A stretch of DNA of 64,000 nt from Streptomyces sp. SS1-1 (GCF_008973465.1 NZ_WBXN01000004.1:7356501-7420500); one strand, 5' to 3'. Shown: positions 7,820 through 15,586, counted from the first letter of the stretch. The notes: generated by a model not told the origin, from the letters alone. Numbers and translations are program-made.

Positions 7820-9073
7820 ATGATGCGTACGGGGGTTCGCACGGTGCTCGGTGCCGTGCTGGTGTCGTTGCTGGCGAGTGCGGCCTGTACGGCGGAGGGT
7901 CCGCCGAAGGCGAGCGGCAGTGCCCGGATCGAGGTCGACAGACCCGTGGCCTTCGCCGACGAGCCGGTCCGCCTCCGTGTGACCGGGCTGCACGCAGGGG
8001 AACCGGTCACCGTCACCTCCCGGGCCGTCGACGGCGACGGGCTGGAGTGGACGGGCCGCGCCCGGTACACGGCCGACGGCGACGGCGTCGTGGACCTGTC
8101 ACGACGCCGCCCGGAGAGCGGGACGTTCCAGGAGACCGACGGCATGGGCCTGTTCTGGTCGATGCGTCCGACCAAGGGGGAGGCGGACGAGACCTGGTTC
8201 GCCTCGGGCCCGGCCACCCGCCGGCCGTCGTACGAGGTGCGGTTCGCGGTGCGCGGCGGCGACCGGGAGATCGCGCACCGCACGGTGACCCGGCGGTGGC
8301 TGGCCGACGGGGTCCGGCACGAGCGGCTCACCGTCGAGGACGACCAGCTGGACGCCCTGCTCTTCCTGCCGCCGTCCGGCACCGCCCGCAAGGCCCCGGT
8401 TCTGCTGTTCGGCGGTTCGGAGGGGGGACGCGCCTTCGACCAGGAGGCCGCGCTTCTCGCCTCGCGCGGCCATCCGGCGCTGTCCCTCTGCTACTTCGCC
8501 TGCGCGGGCCGGCCGAAGGAACTGCGCGACATCGAGCTGGAGTACTTCGTCCGCGCCGCGCGCCTGCTGCGCGGCCGGTCCGGCGCCGAGCGGGACGGGC
8601 TGGCGGTCATGAGTGGCTCGCGCGGCAGCGAGGCGGCCCAACTGCTCGCCCAGTACCACCCGGACCTGGTCCGGGACGCGGTGGTGCTCGCGCCGGGCAC
8701 CCGCACCGTCTTCCCGGGGACCGACGGCGTGAGCTGGACACGTGCGGGCCGGCCCGTGCGGTTCGAGACGATCCCGCTGGACCGGGTGCGCGGCACCGTC
8801 CTGGCCGTGGCGGGCGACCAGGACCGGTTGTGGCGCTCGGCCGACGCCGCCGAGAGCATCGCCGCACGGACCAACGCCTCCGGCACCCGGCACCGGGCGC
8901 TCGTCCACGAGGGCGCCGGCCATGGGGTCGCCGGTGTGCCGTACCAGGCGAGCGGCCGGTACACCCACGACCCGGCGGCGGACCGGTGGATGGATCTGGG
9001 CGGCACGGCGGCCGCCGACGCCCGGGCGAAGGCGGACAGCTGGCCCCGGATCCTGCGGCTCCTGGACCGGTGA
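7820..9073 (+). CDS. lipoprotein acyl-CoA thioesterase / BAAT-like alpha/beta hydrolase
   Basis: The N-terminus MMRTGVRTVLGAVLVSLLASAAC ends in a lipobox, so the 417-residue product is probably lipid-anchored outside the cell. Residues about 35-165 form the beta-sandwich of the acyl-CoA thioester hydrolase/BAAT N-terminal domain (RIEVDRPVAFADEPVRLRVTGL). An alpha/beta-hydrolase domain follows, with VLLFGGSEGG and the nucleophile elbow SGSRGSEAA. The aspartate is in VAGDQDRLW and the histidine in HEGAGHG. Family members cleave or transfer acyl groups from CoA; an extracytoplasmic location makes CoA esters unlikely substrates here. The ATG at 7820 fits the signal peptide better than the upstream GTG at 7781. 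Confidence 0.78.
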   Translation: MMRTGVRTVLGAVLVSLLASAACTAEGPPKASGSARIEVDRPVAFADEPVRLRVTGLHAGEPVTVTSRAVDGDGLEWTGRARYTADGDGVVDLSRRRPESGTFQETDGMGLFWSMRPTKGEADETWFASGPATRRPSYEVRFAVRGGDREIAHRTVTRRWLADGVRHERLTVEDDQLDALLFLPPSGTARKAPVLLFGGSEGGRAFDQEAALLASRGHPALSLCYFACAGRPKELRDIELEYFVRAARLLRGRSGAERDGLAVMSGSRGSEAAQLLAQYHPDLVRDAVVLAPGTRTVFPGTDGVSWTRAGRPVRFETIPLDRVRGTVLAVAGDQDRLWRSADAAESIAARTNASGTRHRALVHEGAGHGVAGVPYQASGRYTHDPAADRWMDLGGTAAADARAKADSWPRILRLLDR

Positions 9074-9107
9074 CGGCCCGGTCCGGAAGCCGCGCGACGC
9101 CGCCCCC

Positions 9108-9485
9108 TCAGACGCGTTCGACGTACGCGGCACGCCAGGCGGGGGAGGGGTCCGCTCCGAGCTCGGTCCAGTACTCGCGGCCCTCGGTGATCAGGCCGTC
9201 CCGGACCGTCCAGAAGGACGCGACGCGGTGGGTGCCCATCGTGTCGTGCGGCACCTCGACCTCGGACACCACGTCGTGCCCGGACGCCACGACGCGCAGC
9301 ACCTCGATCGACCACCCCTCCGGGTACTCCGCGTTGACGCGGACGTAGTTCTCCCGGCCCCGTATGCGTTCGCCGCTGACCGGCCAGTCCACGATCACGT
9401 CGTCCGCGAGCAGGGCGCCGACGCCCGCCCAGTCGCGTGCCCGCATACGGTCCCACAGCAGCCGGACGGTCTCCGAAGGTTCCAT
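9108..9485 (-). CDS. NTF2-fold / SnoaL-like protein
   Basis: A 125-residue alpha+beta-barrel protein. MEPSETVRLLWDRMRARDWAGVGALLADDVIVDWPVSGERIRGRENY is the standard helix-turn-strand opening of SnoaL-like or nuclear-transport-factor-2-like proteins, and EVPHDTMGTHRVASFWTVRDGLITEGREYW supplies the curved sheet. Members range from polyketide cyclases to proteins of unknown role. The minus-strand neighbour is a WYL regulator 33 bp upstream, so the two could be one transcript. Confidence 0.75.
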   Translation of the reverse strand: MEPSETVRLLWDRMRARDWAGVGALLADDVIVDWPVSGERIRGRENYVRVNAEYPEGWSIEVLRVVASGHDVVSEVEVPHDTMGTHRVASFWTVRDGLITEGREYWTELGADPSPAWRAAYVERV

Positions 9486-9518
9486 GCCGCCATCCTGCCG
9501 GGCACCACTGACAATGCC

Positions 9519-10493
9519 TCACGGCGTCCGGCCGGGCGGGTCGGCCACGGCGGCCGTGAAGCGCGCGGCGACGGCGGCGACGGCCGCGCGCAGTTCCTCC
9601 CCTCCTTCGACGCGGAAGGGGACGGGCAGCACCGCCAGCCACTCCTGCGCGTACATGGCCGGGTTGCGGGTGCTGCCCACCAGGACGCAGCCGTCCCCCA
9701 AGGGTTCCAGGCGTCCCATCGGCGGCCGGATCCAGCGGGCCACCTCGGCCGGCGGCAGGTCGAACACCACGCGCGTGGGGTACGCCCAGCCGACGCCCAG
9801 GTTCTCCTCCAGCACCGCCACCGGGTCGAGCCCCGCGGGCGGTTCGAACCGTTCCGACGTCACCTCGACCGCGCGGACCCGATCGACCCGGTAGGTGCGG
9901 ACCGCGTCCGCGCGATGGCTGTGGCACAGCAGGTACCAGCGGCCGTACCGGACGACGAGGGACCAGGGATCGACGTCCGCCTCCCACGCGGCACCGGCCT
10001 CGCCGCGGTAGGTGATCCGCACACGGCGGTGGGCCGCGACGGCACCGACGAGCTCGCCGGTGACCGCCGGGTCCGGGCGGGTCGCGTACGGGTCGGGCGC
10101 CGCCGAAGCGTACGCGTGCAGCAGGGCCGCCTGACGGCCGACACTCTCCGGCAGGGCCTTGACGACCTTGCCGAGGGCGGCGCTGACCAGGTCCTCGGGG
10201 TCGGCGGCGCTCGGCTGGCCGCTGAGGACGGCCATCACCAGGCCGAGCGCCTCGGCCTGCGTGAAGTGCACGGGAGGCAGTCGCGTCCCGCGCCCCAGCC
10301 GGTAACCGCCGTGCGGCCCCCGGGTGGACGTCACCGGGATGCCGGCCTCGCGGAGGATCTCCACGTAACGGCGGGCGGCCCGCTCCGTCACGCCCAGCCG
10401 CTCGGCGAGTTCGGTCGCCGTCGTACCGGGGCGGACCTGGAGGATCTCCAGGGCGCGCAGGGCCCGGGCGGTGGGGCTGAGGTCGTTCGGCAC
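9519..10493 (-). CDS. WYL-domain transcriptional regulator (YafY-type)
   Basis: The 324-residue protein starts with a winged HTH (TATELAERLGVTERAARRYVEILREAGIPVTSTRGPHGGYRLG, about 24-66), the DeoR/HTH_11 arrangement with its GGYRL wing. A WYL domain follows at about 135-210 (RRVRITYRGE...DPWSLVVRYGRWYLLCHSH). A WCX-type C-terminal extension completes the protein. WYL domains bind ligands such as nucleic acid or small molecules. The gene diverges from a small alpha/beta hydrolase at 10614 and is likely to regulate it. Confidence 0.88.
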   Translation of the reverse strand: MPNDLSPTARALRALEILQVRPGTTATELAERLGVTERAARRYVEILREAGIPVTSTRGPHGGYRLGRGTRLPPVHFTQAEALGLVMAVLSGQPSAADPEDLVSAALGKVVKALPESVGRQAALLHAYASAAPDPYATRPDPAVTGELVGAVAAHRRVRITYRGEAGAAWEADVDPWSLVVRYGRWYLLCHSHRADAVRTYRVDRVRAVEVTSERFEPPAGLDPVAVLEENLGVGWAYPTRVVFDLPPAEVARWIRPPMGRLEPLGDGCVLVGSTRNPAMYAQEWLAVLPVPFRVEGGEELRAAVAAVAARFTAAVADPPGRTP

Positions 10494-10507
10494 CCGGGCA
10501 GGCTAGT

Positions 10508-10523
10508 CCGTCCGACCGGACGG
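10508..10523. promoter_or_regulatory. 16-bp dyad in the WYL/hydrolase divergent region
   Basis: CCGTCCG and CGGACGG are perfect inverted repeats separated by AC, 15 bp upstream of the WYL regulator start. The position fits an autoregulatory site for that protein, but this is inferred from location only. Confidence 0.4.
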
Positions 10524-10613
10524 CCACCGAACCACCGTCCGGGAATCCGGCAGCCGATCGTCCGGATCTCCTCCTACCGTGGCCACCGTCAACCGGCAGA
10601 AGGGGAGAACATC

Positions 10614-11300
10614 ATGGACATCCTGCTCATCGGCGGCCTGTGGCTGGACGGTTCCGTCTGGGGCGGCGTCGCCTCCGCGCTGGAGGGCCACGGCCACCGC
10701 CCGGTGCCGCTCACGCTGCCGGGGCAGGGGGACGGGTCCCCGTCCGCCACGCTCGACGACCAGGTGGAGGCCGTGCTCGCGGCCGTGGACGCGGCACCCG
10801 GCAAGGTGATGGTGGTCGGGCACTCGGCGGCCTGCTCGCTGGCCTGGCTGGCCGCCGACCGGCGCCCTGACAGGCTGGCCAGGACCGTCCTGATCGGAGG
10901 CTGCCCGACCGAGGACGGCAGCCCGTACGCCGACTTCTTCGAGATCACGGACGGCGTCATGCCGTTCCCCGGCTGGGAGCCCTTCGAGGGGGCGGACGCG
11001 GCCGATCTCGACGACGAGGCCAGAAGCGCCTTCACGGCCTCCGCGATCCCGGTGCCCGAAGGGGTCGCCAGGGGCGTGGTGCGGCTGACGGACGAACGGC
11101 GCTGGGACGTCCCCGCCCTGCTCGTGTGCCCGGAGTTCACGCCCGCGCAGGCCCGCGCGTGGATCGAGGCGGGGGACGTGCCGGAGCTGGCCCGGGCCAA
11201 GGAGGTCGAGTACGCCGACATCGACTCCGGTCACTGGCCCATGCTCACCGAACCGGCCGAACTGGCCCGGATCCTGGCCGCGGCGGCCGACGCGGCCTGA
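10614..11300 (+). CDS. alpha/beta hydrolase
   Basis: A compact 228-residue alpha/beta hydrolase: MDILLIGGLWLDGSVW oxyanion region, VMVVGHSAACSLAWLAA nucleophile elbow (serine in G-H-S-A-A, with Ala in place of the last Gly), and YADIDSGHWPMLTEPAELA with the catalytic histidine. The start at 10614 is preceded by AAGGGGAGAAC. The frame stays open far upstream through the complement of other genes, but codon use and the ribosome site fix the start here. The 3' end overlaps the convergent XRE regulator gene by 56 bp. The substrate is not evident. Confidence 0.85.
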   Translation: MDILLIGGLWLDGSVWGGVASALEGHGHRPVPLTLPGQGDGSPSATLDDQVEAVLAAVDAAPGKVMVVGHSAACSLAWLAADRRPDRLARTVLIGGCPTEDGSPYADFFEITDGVMPFPGWEPFEGADAADLDDEARSAFTASAIPVPEGVARGVVRLTDERRWDVPALLVCPEFTPAQARAWIEAGDVPELARAKEVEYADIDSGHWPMLTEPAELARILAAAADAA

Positions 11301-12138
11301 GCACCGCACAGCCGGCGTCCTGCGCGGTGTCGTCACCGGTGGTCAGCCCCGCCAGCAGCCGCAGCCCGTCCTCGGCGGCGCTGCCGGGGGCCGCCGACAG
11401 CACCACCAGTTCCGCGCCCGCCTCGGACGGCAGCGCGAAGTTCTCCTGGTGCAGTTCCAGCAGCCCGACCAGCGGATGCCGGTACGCCTTGCGCCCGTGC
11501 GTGCGCGCCCGTACGTCCGCGCGGGCCCACAGGCGGCGGAACCGTTCGCTGTTCATGGCCAGTTCGCCGATGAGCGTGGCGAGCCGGGGGTCGCCGGGAT
11601 ACACGCCGGCGGCCAGCCGCAGATGCCCGACCACGTCGACCGTGCACTTCTCCCAGTCCGCGTAGAGGCCCTGGCCGGCCTCTTCGAGGAAGATGTGCCG
11701 GGCGGTGTTGAAGCCCCGCATCGGGCGGCCGTGCAGGAGTTCGGCGAGATGGTTGCCGGCGAGGACGTCCATACGGTGGTTCATGATCATGGCGGGGGCG
11801 TCCGCGACCAGGCCGAGGACGCGCAGCAGTTCCGGCCGCAGCCGTACGCCCGGCGCCTTCGTGTTCCGGCGGCGCTGGCAGGCGAGCCGGTCGAGGTGTC
11901 CCCGTTCGGTCTCGTCGAGTCCGAGGACACGGGCGAGCGCGTCCCGTACCTGCTCGGACGGCTGGGTGGCGCGGCCCTGCTCCAGCCGGACGTAGTAGTC
12001 GACGCTCACCCCGGACAGATGCGCGACCTCTTCGCGGCGCAGCCCCGCGACCCGGCGGCGGTTGTCGACGGGGATGCCGACGGTCGCCGGGTCGACGCGG
12101 GAACGCCGGATGCGCAGGAAGCTCGCAAGATCCTCCAT
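11245..12138 (-). CDS. XRE family regulator with MmyB-like ligand-binding domain
   Basis: The 297-residue protein has an N-terminal helix-turn-helix (DNRRRVAGLRREEVAHLSGVSVDYYVRLEQGR, about 20-52) of the Streptomyces MmyB/XRE type. The conserved C-terminal MmyB-like ligand-binding domain, a PAS-like fold thought to bind fatty acids or quinone-like ligands, follows at about 100-265 (MIMNHRMDVLAGNHLAELLHG ... VGHLRLAAGVYPGDPRLATLIGELAMNSERFRRLWA). ATG 12138 is favoured; a longer start would extend into the divergent promoter region. It faces the quinone reductase gene at 12290. This XRE/oxidoreductase pairing is common in Streptomyces, with the reductase as target. Confidence 0.88.
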   Translation of the reverse strand: MEDLASFLRIRRSRVDPATVGIPVDNRRRVAGLRREEVAHLSGVSVDYYVRLEQGRATQPSEQVRDALARVLGLDETERGHLDRLACQRRRNTKAPGVRLRPELLRVLGLVADAPAMIMNHRMDVLAGNHLAELLHGRPMRGFNTARHIFLEEAGQGLYADWEKCTVDVVGHLRLAAGVYPGDPRLATLIGELAMNSERFRRLWARADVRARTHGRKAYRHPLVGLLELHQENFALPSEAGAELVVLSAAPGSAAEDGLRLLAGLTTGDDTAQDAGCAVLRPRRPPRPGSGPVRPVR

Positions 12139-12289
12139 GTCCTCAGTATGGCCCGGCGCCGGCCGGCCCGGTGGCCGTGAGGGTGGTCCTGCCGTTACCA
12201 GGAAGTCGTGTCCGGCGGTCACGGCGGCCCTGAACAACGGGCGTCGTGGCGCCCAGGATCGAAGGCGACCGATCCGACGAGGAGTTGTC

Positions 12290-13069
12290 ATGAAGACGCT
12301 GATCGTGCACGCCCATCCGGAGCCGACGTCGCTCAACGGCTCGCTGAAGGACCTCGCGGTGTCCACGCTGGAGGGCGCCGGACACGAGGTGCGGGTGAGC
12401 GACCTGTACGCGATGAACTGGAAGGCGGCCGTGGACGCCGCGGACTACGGAGCCGAGGGCTCGGGCCGGCTGGACGTCGTCCGGGACTCGGGGCGGGCCT
12501 TCGACACCGGGACGCTCACCGCGGACGTGAAGGCCGAACAGGAGAAACTGCTGTGGGCGGACACGATCGTCCTCCAGTTCCCGCTGTGGTGGTACTCGAT
12601 GCCCGCGATCCTCAAGGGCTGGGTGGACCGGGTGTTCACCCGGAACTTCGCCTACGGCGTGGGCGAGCACAGCGACACCCGGTACGGGGAGCGGTTCGGC
12701 GAGGGCACCCTCGCGGGGCGCAGGGCGCTGCTGTCGGTGACGGTGGGCGGCCATGAGTCGCACTACGCGGCGCGCGGGATCAACGGCCCCATCGACGACC
12801 TGCTGTTCCCGATCCAGCACGGCATCCTGTACTACCCGGGCGTCGAGGTGCTGCCCCCGTTCGTGGTGTACGGCGCCGACCGGCTGACCGACGGCGACTA
12901 CCCGGACGTCGCCAAGGCGTGGCGGCAGCGCCTGCTCACCCTGGAGTCGACCGAGCCGATCCCGTTCCGGCCGCAGAACTCCGGCGACTACGAGATGCCG
13001 TCACTGCACCTGAGGCAGGGGCTGGAGTCCGCCGGCCGTTCCGGGTTCGGGCTGCACCGACGGGGGTGA
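12290..13069 (+). CDS. NAD(P)H:quinone oxidoreductase, flavodoxin fold
   Basis: The 259-residue protein opens MKTLIVHAHPEPTSLNGSL, the phosphate-binding loop of the NQO1/MdaB flavodoxin-like family. LQFPLWWYSMPAILKGWVDRVFTRNFAYG (about 92-120) contacts the isoalloxazine ring. These enzymes carry out two-electron reduction of quinones using FAD or FMN and NAD(P)H. It is transcribed away from the XRE regulator, with 151 bp between starts, and is its probable target. GAGGAGTTGTC precedes the ATG. Confidence 0.88.
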   Translation: MKTLIVHAHPEPTSLNGSLKDLAVSTLEGAGHEVRVSDLYAMNWKAAVDAADYGAEGSGRLDVVRDSGRAFDTGTLTADVKAEQEKLLWADTIVLQFPLWWYSMPAILKGWVDRVFTRNFAYGVGEHSDTRYGERFGEGTLAGRRALLSVTVGGHESHYAARGINGPIDDLLFPIQHGILYYPGVEVLPPFVVYGADRLTDGDYPDVAKAWRQRLLTLESTEPIPFRPQNSGDYEMPSLHLRQGLESAGRSGFGLHRRG

Positions 13070-13103
13070 ACCCTCCGCGAGGGCCCGGGATGAGCGGGCG
13101 CCG

Positions 13104-13610
13104 TCAGTCCGCGTCGGCCGGAAGCGCGTACAGCTTCGGCAGGTTGACCACGATGGCCTCCTGCGTGCTGCGGGCGATGACGACGACCGCCTCCTCGGAG
13201 GGGTCCGGGTTCTCCTCGCGGTGCGGCACGAACGGCGGGACGAAGATGTAGTCGCCGGGGGAGGTGCGCAGCCGTACCTCCTCCGCCTGGTCGCCCGTGC
13301 CGTCGATGAAGACGAACTCGGGGTGTCCGCTCACCACGTGGATGGCGGTCTCCGACTCGCCGTGGTGATGGTCGGAGGAGGACGTGGCGGGGGCGACGTG
13401 GGTCTGGCCCATCCACAGCTTCTCGGACCCCACCGTCCTCCCGCTGACGGCGGCGAACCTGCGCATGCCGCCGGTCTGCGCGGTGTCGCCGTCGAGGGCG
13501 TCGGCACGGATGTGGTGCAGACGGGCGCGCAGGGGTGTCGTCGCGGGGGTCGGTGTGTCGTGCAGGTGCGGGTGGAAACCCTCGCCGGGGGTCGTCAGCG
13601 GCTCACTCAT
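13104..13610 (-). CDS. cupin-domain protein
   Basis: The 168-residue protein carries a single cupin barrel: DHHHGESETAIHVVSG (about 80-95) is motif 1 with clustered histidines and the glutamate metal ligand, and PGDYIFVPPFVPHREENP (about 119-136) is motif 2 with the third histidine. An Fe(II) or similar metal centre is likely; the reaction is unknown. No Shine-Dalgarno sequence lies ahead of the ATG and the predicted promoter puts the transcript start about one base upstream, so translation is probably leaderless. It diverges from the Rrf2 regulator and may belong to the sulfur locus that follows. Confidence 0.8.
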   Translation of the reverse strand: MSEPLTTPGEGFHPHLHDTPTPATTPLRARLHHIRADALDGDTAQTGGMRRFAAVSGRTVGSEKLWMGQTHVAPATSSSDHHHGESETAIHVVSGHPEFVFIDGTGDQAEEVRLRTSPGDYIFVPPFVPHREENPDPSEEAVVVIARSTQEAIVVNLPKLYALPADAD

Positions 13611-13617
13611 GGCGGCG

Positions 13618-13647
13618 ACGCTAGAGCCGCCGCGAAAAGGATGTCAA
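13618..13647 (-). promoter_or_regulatory. promoter of the cupin gene (leaderless)
   Basis: On the minus strand TTGACA (13647-13642) and TAGCGT (13623-13618) are separated by 18 bp and form good -35 and -10 boxes. A start of transcription 6-7 bp further on falls right at the cupin ATG (13610), which explains the missing ribosome site. Confidence 0.6.
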
Positions 13648-13699
13648 CAGGTGTCCATTCCCGTTCACCTGCGGCAATGTTCCCGCAATGTTGCCGCAG
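13648..13699. promoter_or_regulatory. operator region between cupin and rrf2-type genes
   Basis: Three elements overlap. CAGGTG at 13648 and CACCTG at 13666 form a dyad. CTGCGGCAA (13669-13677) and TTGCCGCAG (13691-13699) form a perfect 9-bp inverted repeat with a 13-base spacer that itself contains part of a GCAATGTT direct repeat. GGTGTCCATT (13650-13659) recurs exactly at 15149-15158, in front of the leader peptide. The region lies between divergent genes, one encoding an Rrf2 repressor, so binding by that protein is the simplest reading. Confidence 0.55.
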
Positions 13700-13748
13700 A
13701 GGTCGCGCGGGGCCGTCATGCGCGGGCCGGGTCAGGCATGATGGGCGC

Positions 13749-14183
13749 ATGCATATCTCCGCGAAGGCGGACTACGCCGCACGGGCCCTTCTCGAGCTCG
13801 CCCGTGAACCCTCCCGCCCGCTCACCTGCGAGGCCATCGCCTCCTCCCAGGGCGTTCCGTTCCGCTTCCTGAAGTCGGTGGTCGGCGATCTGCGCAGGGC
13901 CGGACTCGTGCGCAGCCAGCGCGGCTGCGAGGGCGGCTACTGGCTGGGCCGGCCCGCCGACGAGATCACCCTGCTCGACGTGTCCCGCGCCGTGGACGGG
14001 GAGTTGATCACCCTGCGCGGCGCCCTGCCCGCCGACCTCGACTACCCGGGCGCCGCCGCGGGTCTGCCCGGCGTCTGGCGGCGCGTCGAATCCGACGTGG
14101 CGGCGATTCTGGGCGGGACGACGGTCGCGGCGCTGCTCCCCGACGACGTACGGGAGCGGCCGGCCCACCAGGGCGCCGCGTGA
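13749..14183 (+). CDS. Rrf2 family transcriptional regulator lacking Fe-S cysteines
   Basis: The 144-residue protein starts MHISAKADYAARALLELA, the Rrf2 signature. The winged helix CEAIASSQGVPFRFLKSVVGDLRRAGLVRSQRGCEGGYWLGRPADEITLLDVSRAVDG is followed by a dimerisation helix. The loop where IscR and NsrR carry three closely spaced cysteines (here GALPADLDYPGAAAGLPGVW) has none. Only Cys27 and Cys60 are present, so a cluster is unlikely. CymR, the cysteine-metabolism repressor of firmicutes, is a cluster-free Rrf2 protein, and the sulfur-type operon starting 1 kb downstream makes a comparable role plausible. The stop overlaps the next start (GTGA). Confidence 0.88.
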   Translation: MHISAKADYAARALLELAREPSRPLTCEAIASSQGVPFRFLKSVVGDLRRAGLVRSQRGCEGGYWLGRPADEITLLDVSRAVDGELITLRGALPADLDYPGAAAGLPGVWRRVESDVAAILGGTTVAALLPDDVRERPAHQGAA

Positions 14184-15097
14184 CCTCCGCGCAGCAGCCC
14201 CCCGTGCTCGAAGTCGTCGAGTACACCGACCCGTTGTGCCCGTGGTCCTGGGGCGCCGAACCGGTCCTGCGCCTGCTGCGCACCACCCTGGCCGGCCGGG
14301 CCCGCTGGCGGCGCGTGTTCTGTGTCCTGTTCGACGAGGACGACGACCCCGCCCCCGACCCGGCCGCGGAGACCGCCTGGTACGCGCGCTACGTCGAGGA
14401 CGTCACCGCCCACACCGGGGCCCCGCGCGCCGCGCGCCTGAGCCGGGTCGCCGCGTCCTCGTGGCCGTGCTCCCTGGTGGCCAAGGCGGCCGAACGGCAG
14501 GGCGCGGCGGTGGCCGACCGGGTGCTGCGAAGGCTGCGCGAGACGATGTTCGTTCACGGCGAGCCGGCGGACACACTCGAGCTGGCGCTGGCCGCCGCGC
14601 GGGGCGTGCCCGGCCTCGACGCGGACCGCCTGGCCGCCGACGCCGCCTCCGCCGACGTACCGGAACAGGTGCGCGCCGACCGGGCCGAGGCGCGGCGGCC
14701 GGTGCCCGAGGTGCTCTCCGTGCCGGGTGGCTCCCCGCATCCGGGCGCTGCCAAGGAGACCGCCGACGGCGGCCGCCGTTACGCCCTGCCGACCCTGCTC
14801 CTGCGGACCCCCGACGCGTACCGCGCCGTGCCCGGCTGGCGCTCCTACGACGCCTACGCGGCGGCCGTCGGCGCACTGTGCCCAGGGCTCCCGGGGACGC
14901 CCGTGACCCTCTCCGCGCAGCGGGCGCTGGAGCACCACCGCAGCCTCACCGACCCGGAGCGCGCCCTGCTCACGCACGGCCCCTGGCCGCCGGTCGGAGC
15001 GGTCCGCGTCGAGACCGGCAACGGCCCGCTGTGGCGGCACCCGCAGGAGGCCGAGGCCCGCCCCGTGACCCCGCCCGGACCACCCCTGGTGCACTGA
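14180..15097 (+). CDS. DsbA family (FrnE-like) thioredoxin-fold protein
   Basis: A 305-residue cytoplasmic thioredoxin-fold protein with EVVEYTDPLCPWSWGAEPVLRLL near the N-terminus. The active-site position reads C-P-W-S, so only the first cysteine of the usual C-x-x-C is kept, as in several FrnE/DsbA-like isomerases and 2-hydroxychromene-carboxylate-isomerase relatives. A helical insert and a second thioredoxin half (RRYALPTLLLRTPDAYRAVPGWRSYDAYAAAV) follow. It starts at a GTG overlapping the rrf2 stop codon, so the two are translationally coupled. No signal peptide is present. A role in handling thiols or S-conjugates is inferred from context. Confidence 0.8.
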   Translation: MTSAQQPPVLEVVEYTDPLCPWSWGAEPVLRLLRTTLAGRARWRRVFCVLFDEDDDPAPDPAAETAWYARYVEDVTAHTGAPRAARLSRVAASSWPCSLVAKAAERQGAAVADRVLRRLRETMFVHGEPADTLELALAAARGVPGLDADRLAADAASADVPEQVRADRAEARRPVPEVLSVPGGSPHPGAAKETADGGRRYALPTLLLRTPDAYRAVPGWRSYDAYAAAVGALCPGLPGTPVTLSAQRALEHHRSLTDPERALLTHGPWPPVGAVRVETGNGPLWRHPQEAEARPVTPPGPPLVH

Positions 15098-15138
15098 CAA
15101 GCCTCTGACCAGCAGTCAGTCCCCCGTCCACCGAATGA

Positions 15139-15154
15139 GACACCATTTGGTGTC
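15139..15154. promoter_or_regulatory. palindromic operator upstream of the leader-peptide promoter
   Basis: GACACCA and TGGTGTC are perfect inverted repeats separated by TT, ending two bases before the -35 box at 15157. The right half belongs to GGTGTCCATT, which is shared with the cupin/rrf2 intergenic region. A repressor or activator site next to -35 fits the local Rrf2 protein. Confidence 0.65.
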
Positions 15155-15156
15155 CA

Positions 15157-15186
15157 TTGACAGTCGCTCATCCGTACGGTCAGGAT
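15157..15186 (+). promoter_or_regulatory. promoter for the leader peptide and ABC/monooxygenase operon
   Basis: TTGACA (15157-15162), an 18-bp spacer and CAGGAT (15181-15186) form a housekeeping-type promoter. The expected transcript start, 7-8 bp after the -10 box, coincides with the ATG at 15194, so the leader ORF would be leaderless. Confidence 0.6.
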
Positions 15187-15193
15187 GGTGCCC

Positions 15194-15268
15194 ATGCTCA
15201 CGACGCACCCCGGCGTGGTGTGCCGCTACGTGGACCTGCGGCGCACCTGCAGCGCTCTCTGTCGCTGA
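15194..15268 (+). CDS. cysteine-containing leader peptide (putative attenuator)
   Basis: The ORF encodes 24 residues ending VVCRYVDLRRTCSALCR. The CR-x-VDL-RR-x-x-SALCR pattern matches the short leader peptides that recur upstream of sulfur-acquisition genes in Streptomyces. Three of the 24 codons are Cys (TGC, TGC, TGT). In mycobacteria, cysteine-rich leaderless short ORFs work as cysteine-responsive attenuators: when Cys-tRNA is short the ribosome stalls and downstream genes are expressed. A 318-bp untranslated stretch separates it from the solute-binding protein gene, room for alternative RNA structures. The start could also be ATG 15185, but the promoter position favours 15194. Confidence 0.75.
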   Translation: MLTTHPGVVCRYVDLRRTCSALCR

Positions 15269-15586
15269 CCCGCTCGCCGTCCCCGGTCCCTTCGCGCCGC
15301 TCCTCGTCGGGCGTCTGCTGCTCGCCTTCCGGCTGAGCCGCGGCCGGTACCCGGCACCCTCTTCCAGGCCCAGCGCCTTCCTGTCCCGCAGCACGGTCCG
15401 GCCCCAGCGGCCGGTGGGCACCTCCTGCCCCCGGCCTGCCGCGCCCGCCTCCCGCACCTGAGCCCTCGCCGGCATGCCCGCCCGCCGACGAGCGCGGACT
15501 TCGGCGTGCGCGGAAGGGGCCGACCTCCTCCGTCCCCCGTTCCCGCCGTGCCGTCACGGACCCGGGGTCCTCAGAGAAAGAACGCC
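15269..15586 (+). promoter_or_regulatory. long untranslated leader between leader peptide and ABC operon
   Basis: No convincing gene lies in this stretch. It is C-rich on the plus strand and probably forms the RNA that couples leader-peptide translation to operon expression. The best local hairpin seen by eye is CCGGCC/GGCCGG at 15398-15414 with a five-base loop. No clear U-tract terminator is visible, so a Rho-dependent or translation-sequestering mechanism is possible. Confidence 0.4.

Noticed and set aside
8742..10613. Upstream extension of the small hydrolase frame to 8742
   Set aside because: It would run through the end of the lipoprotein hydrolase and the complement of two minus-strand genes; a ribosome site and family start exist at 10614.
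13070..13103. CCCTC-CGC-GAGGG hairpin between the quinone reductase and cupin genes
   Set aside because: A stem of only 5 bp is weak for this GC content, and the gap is just 34 bp, so it is not listed as a terminator.
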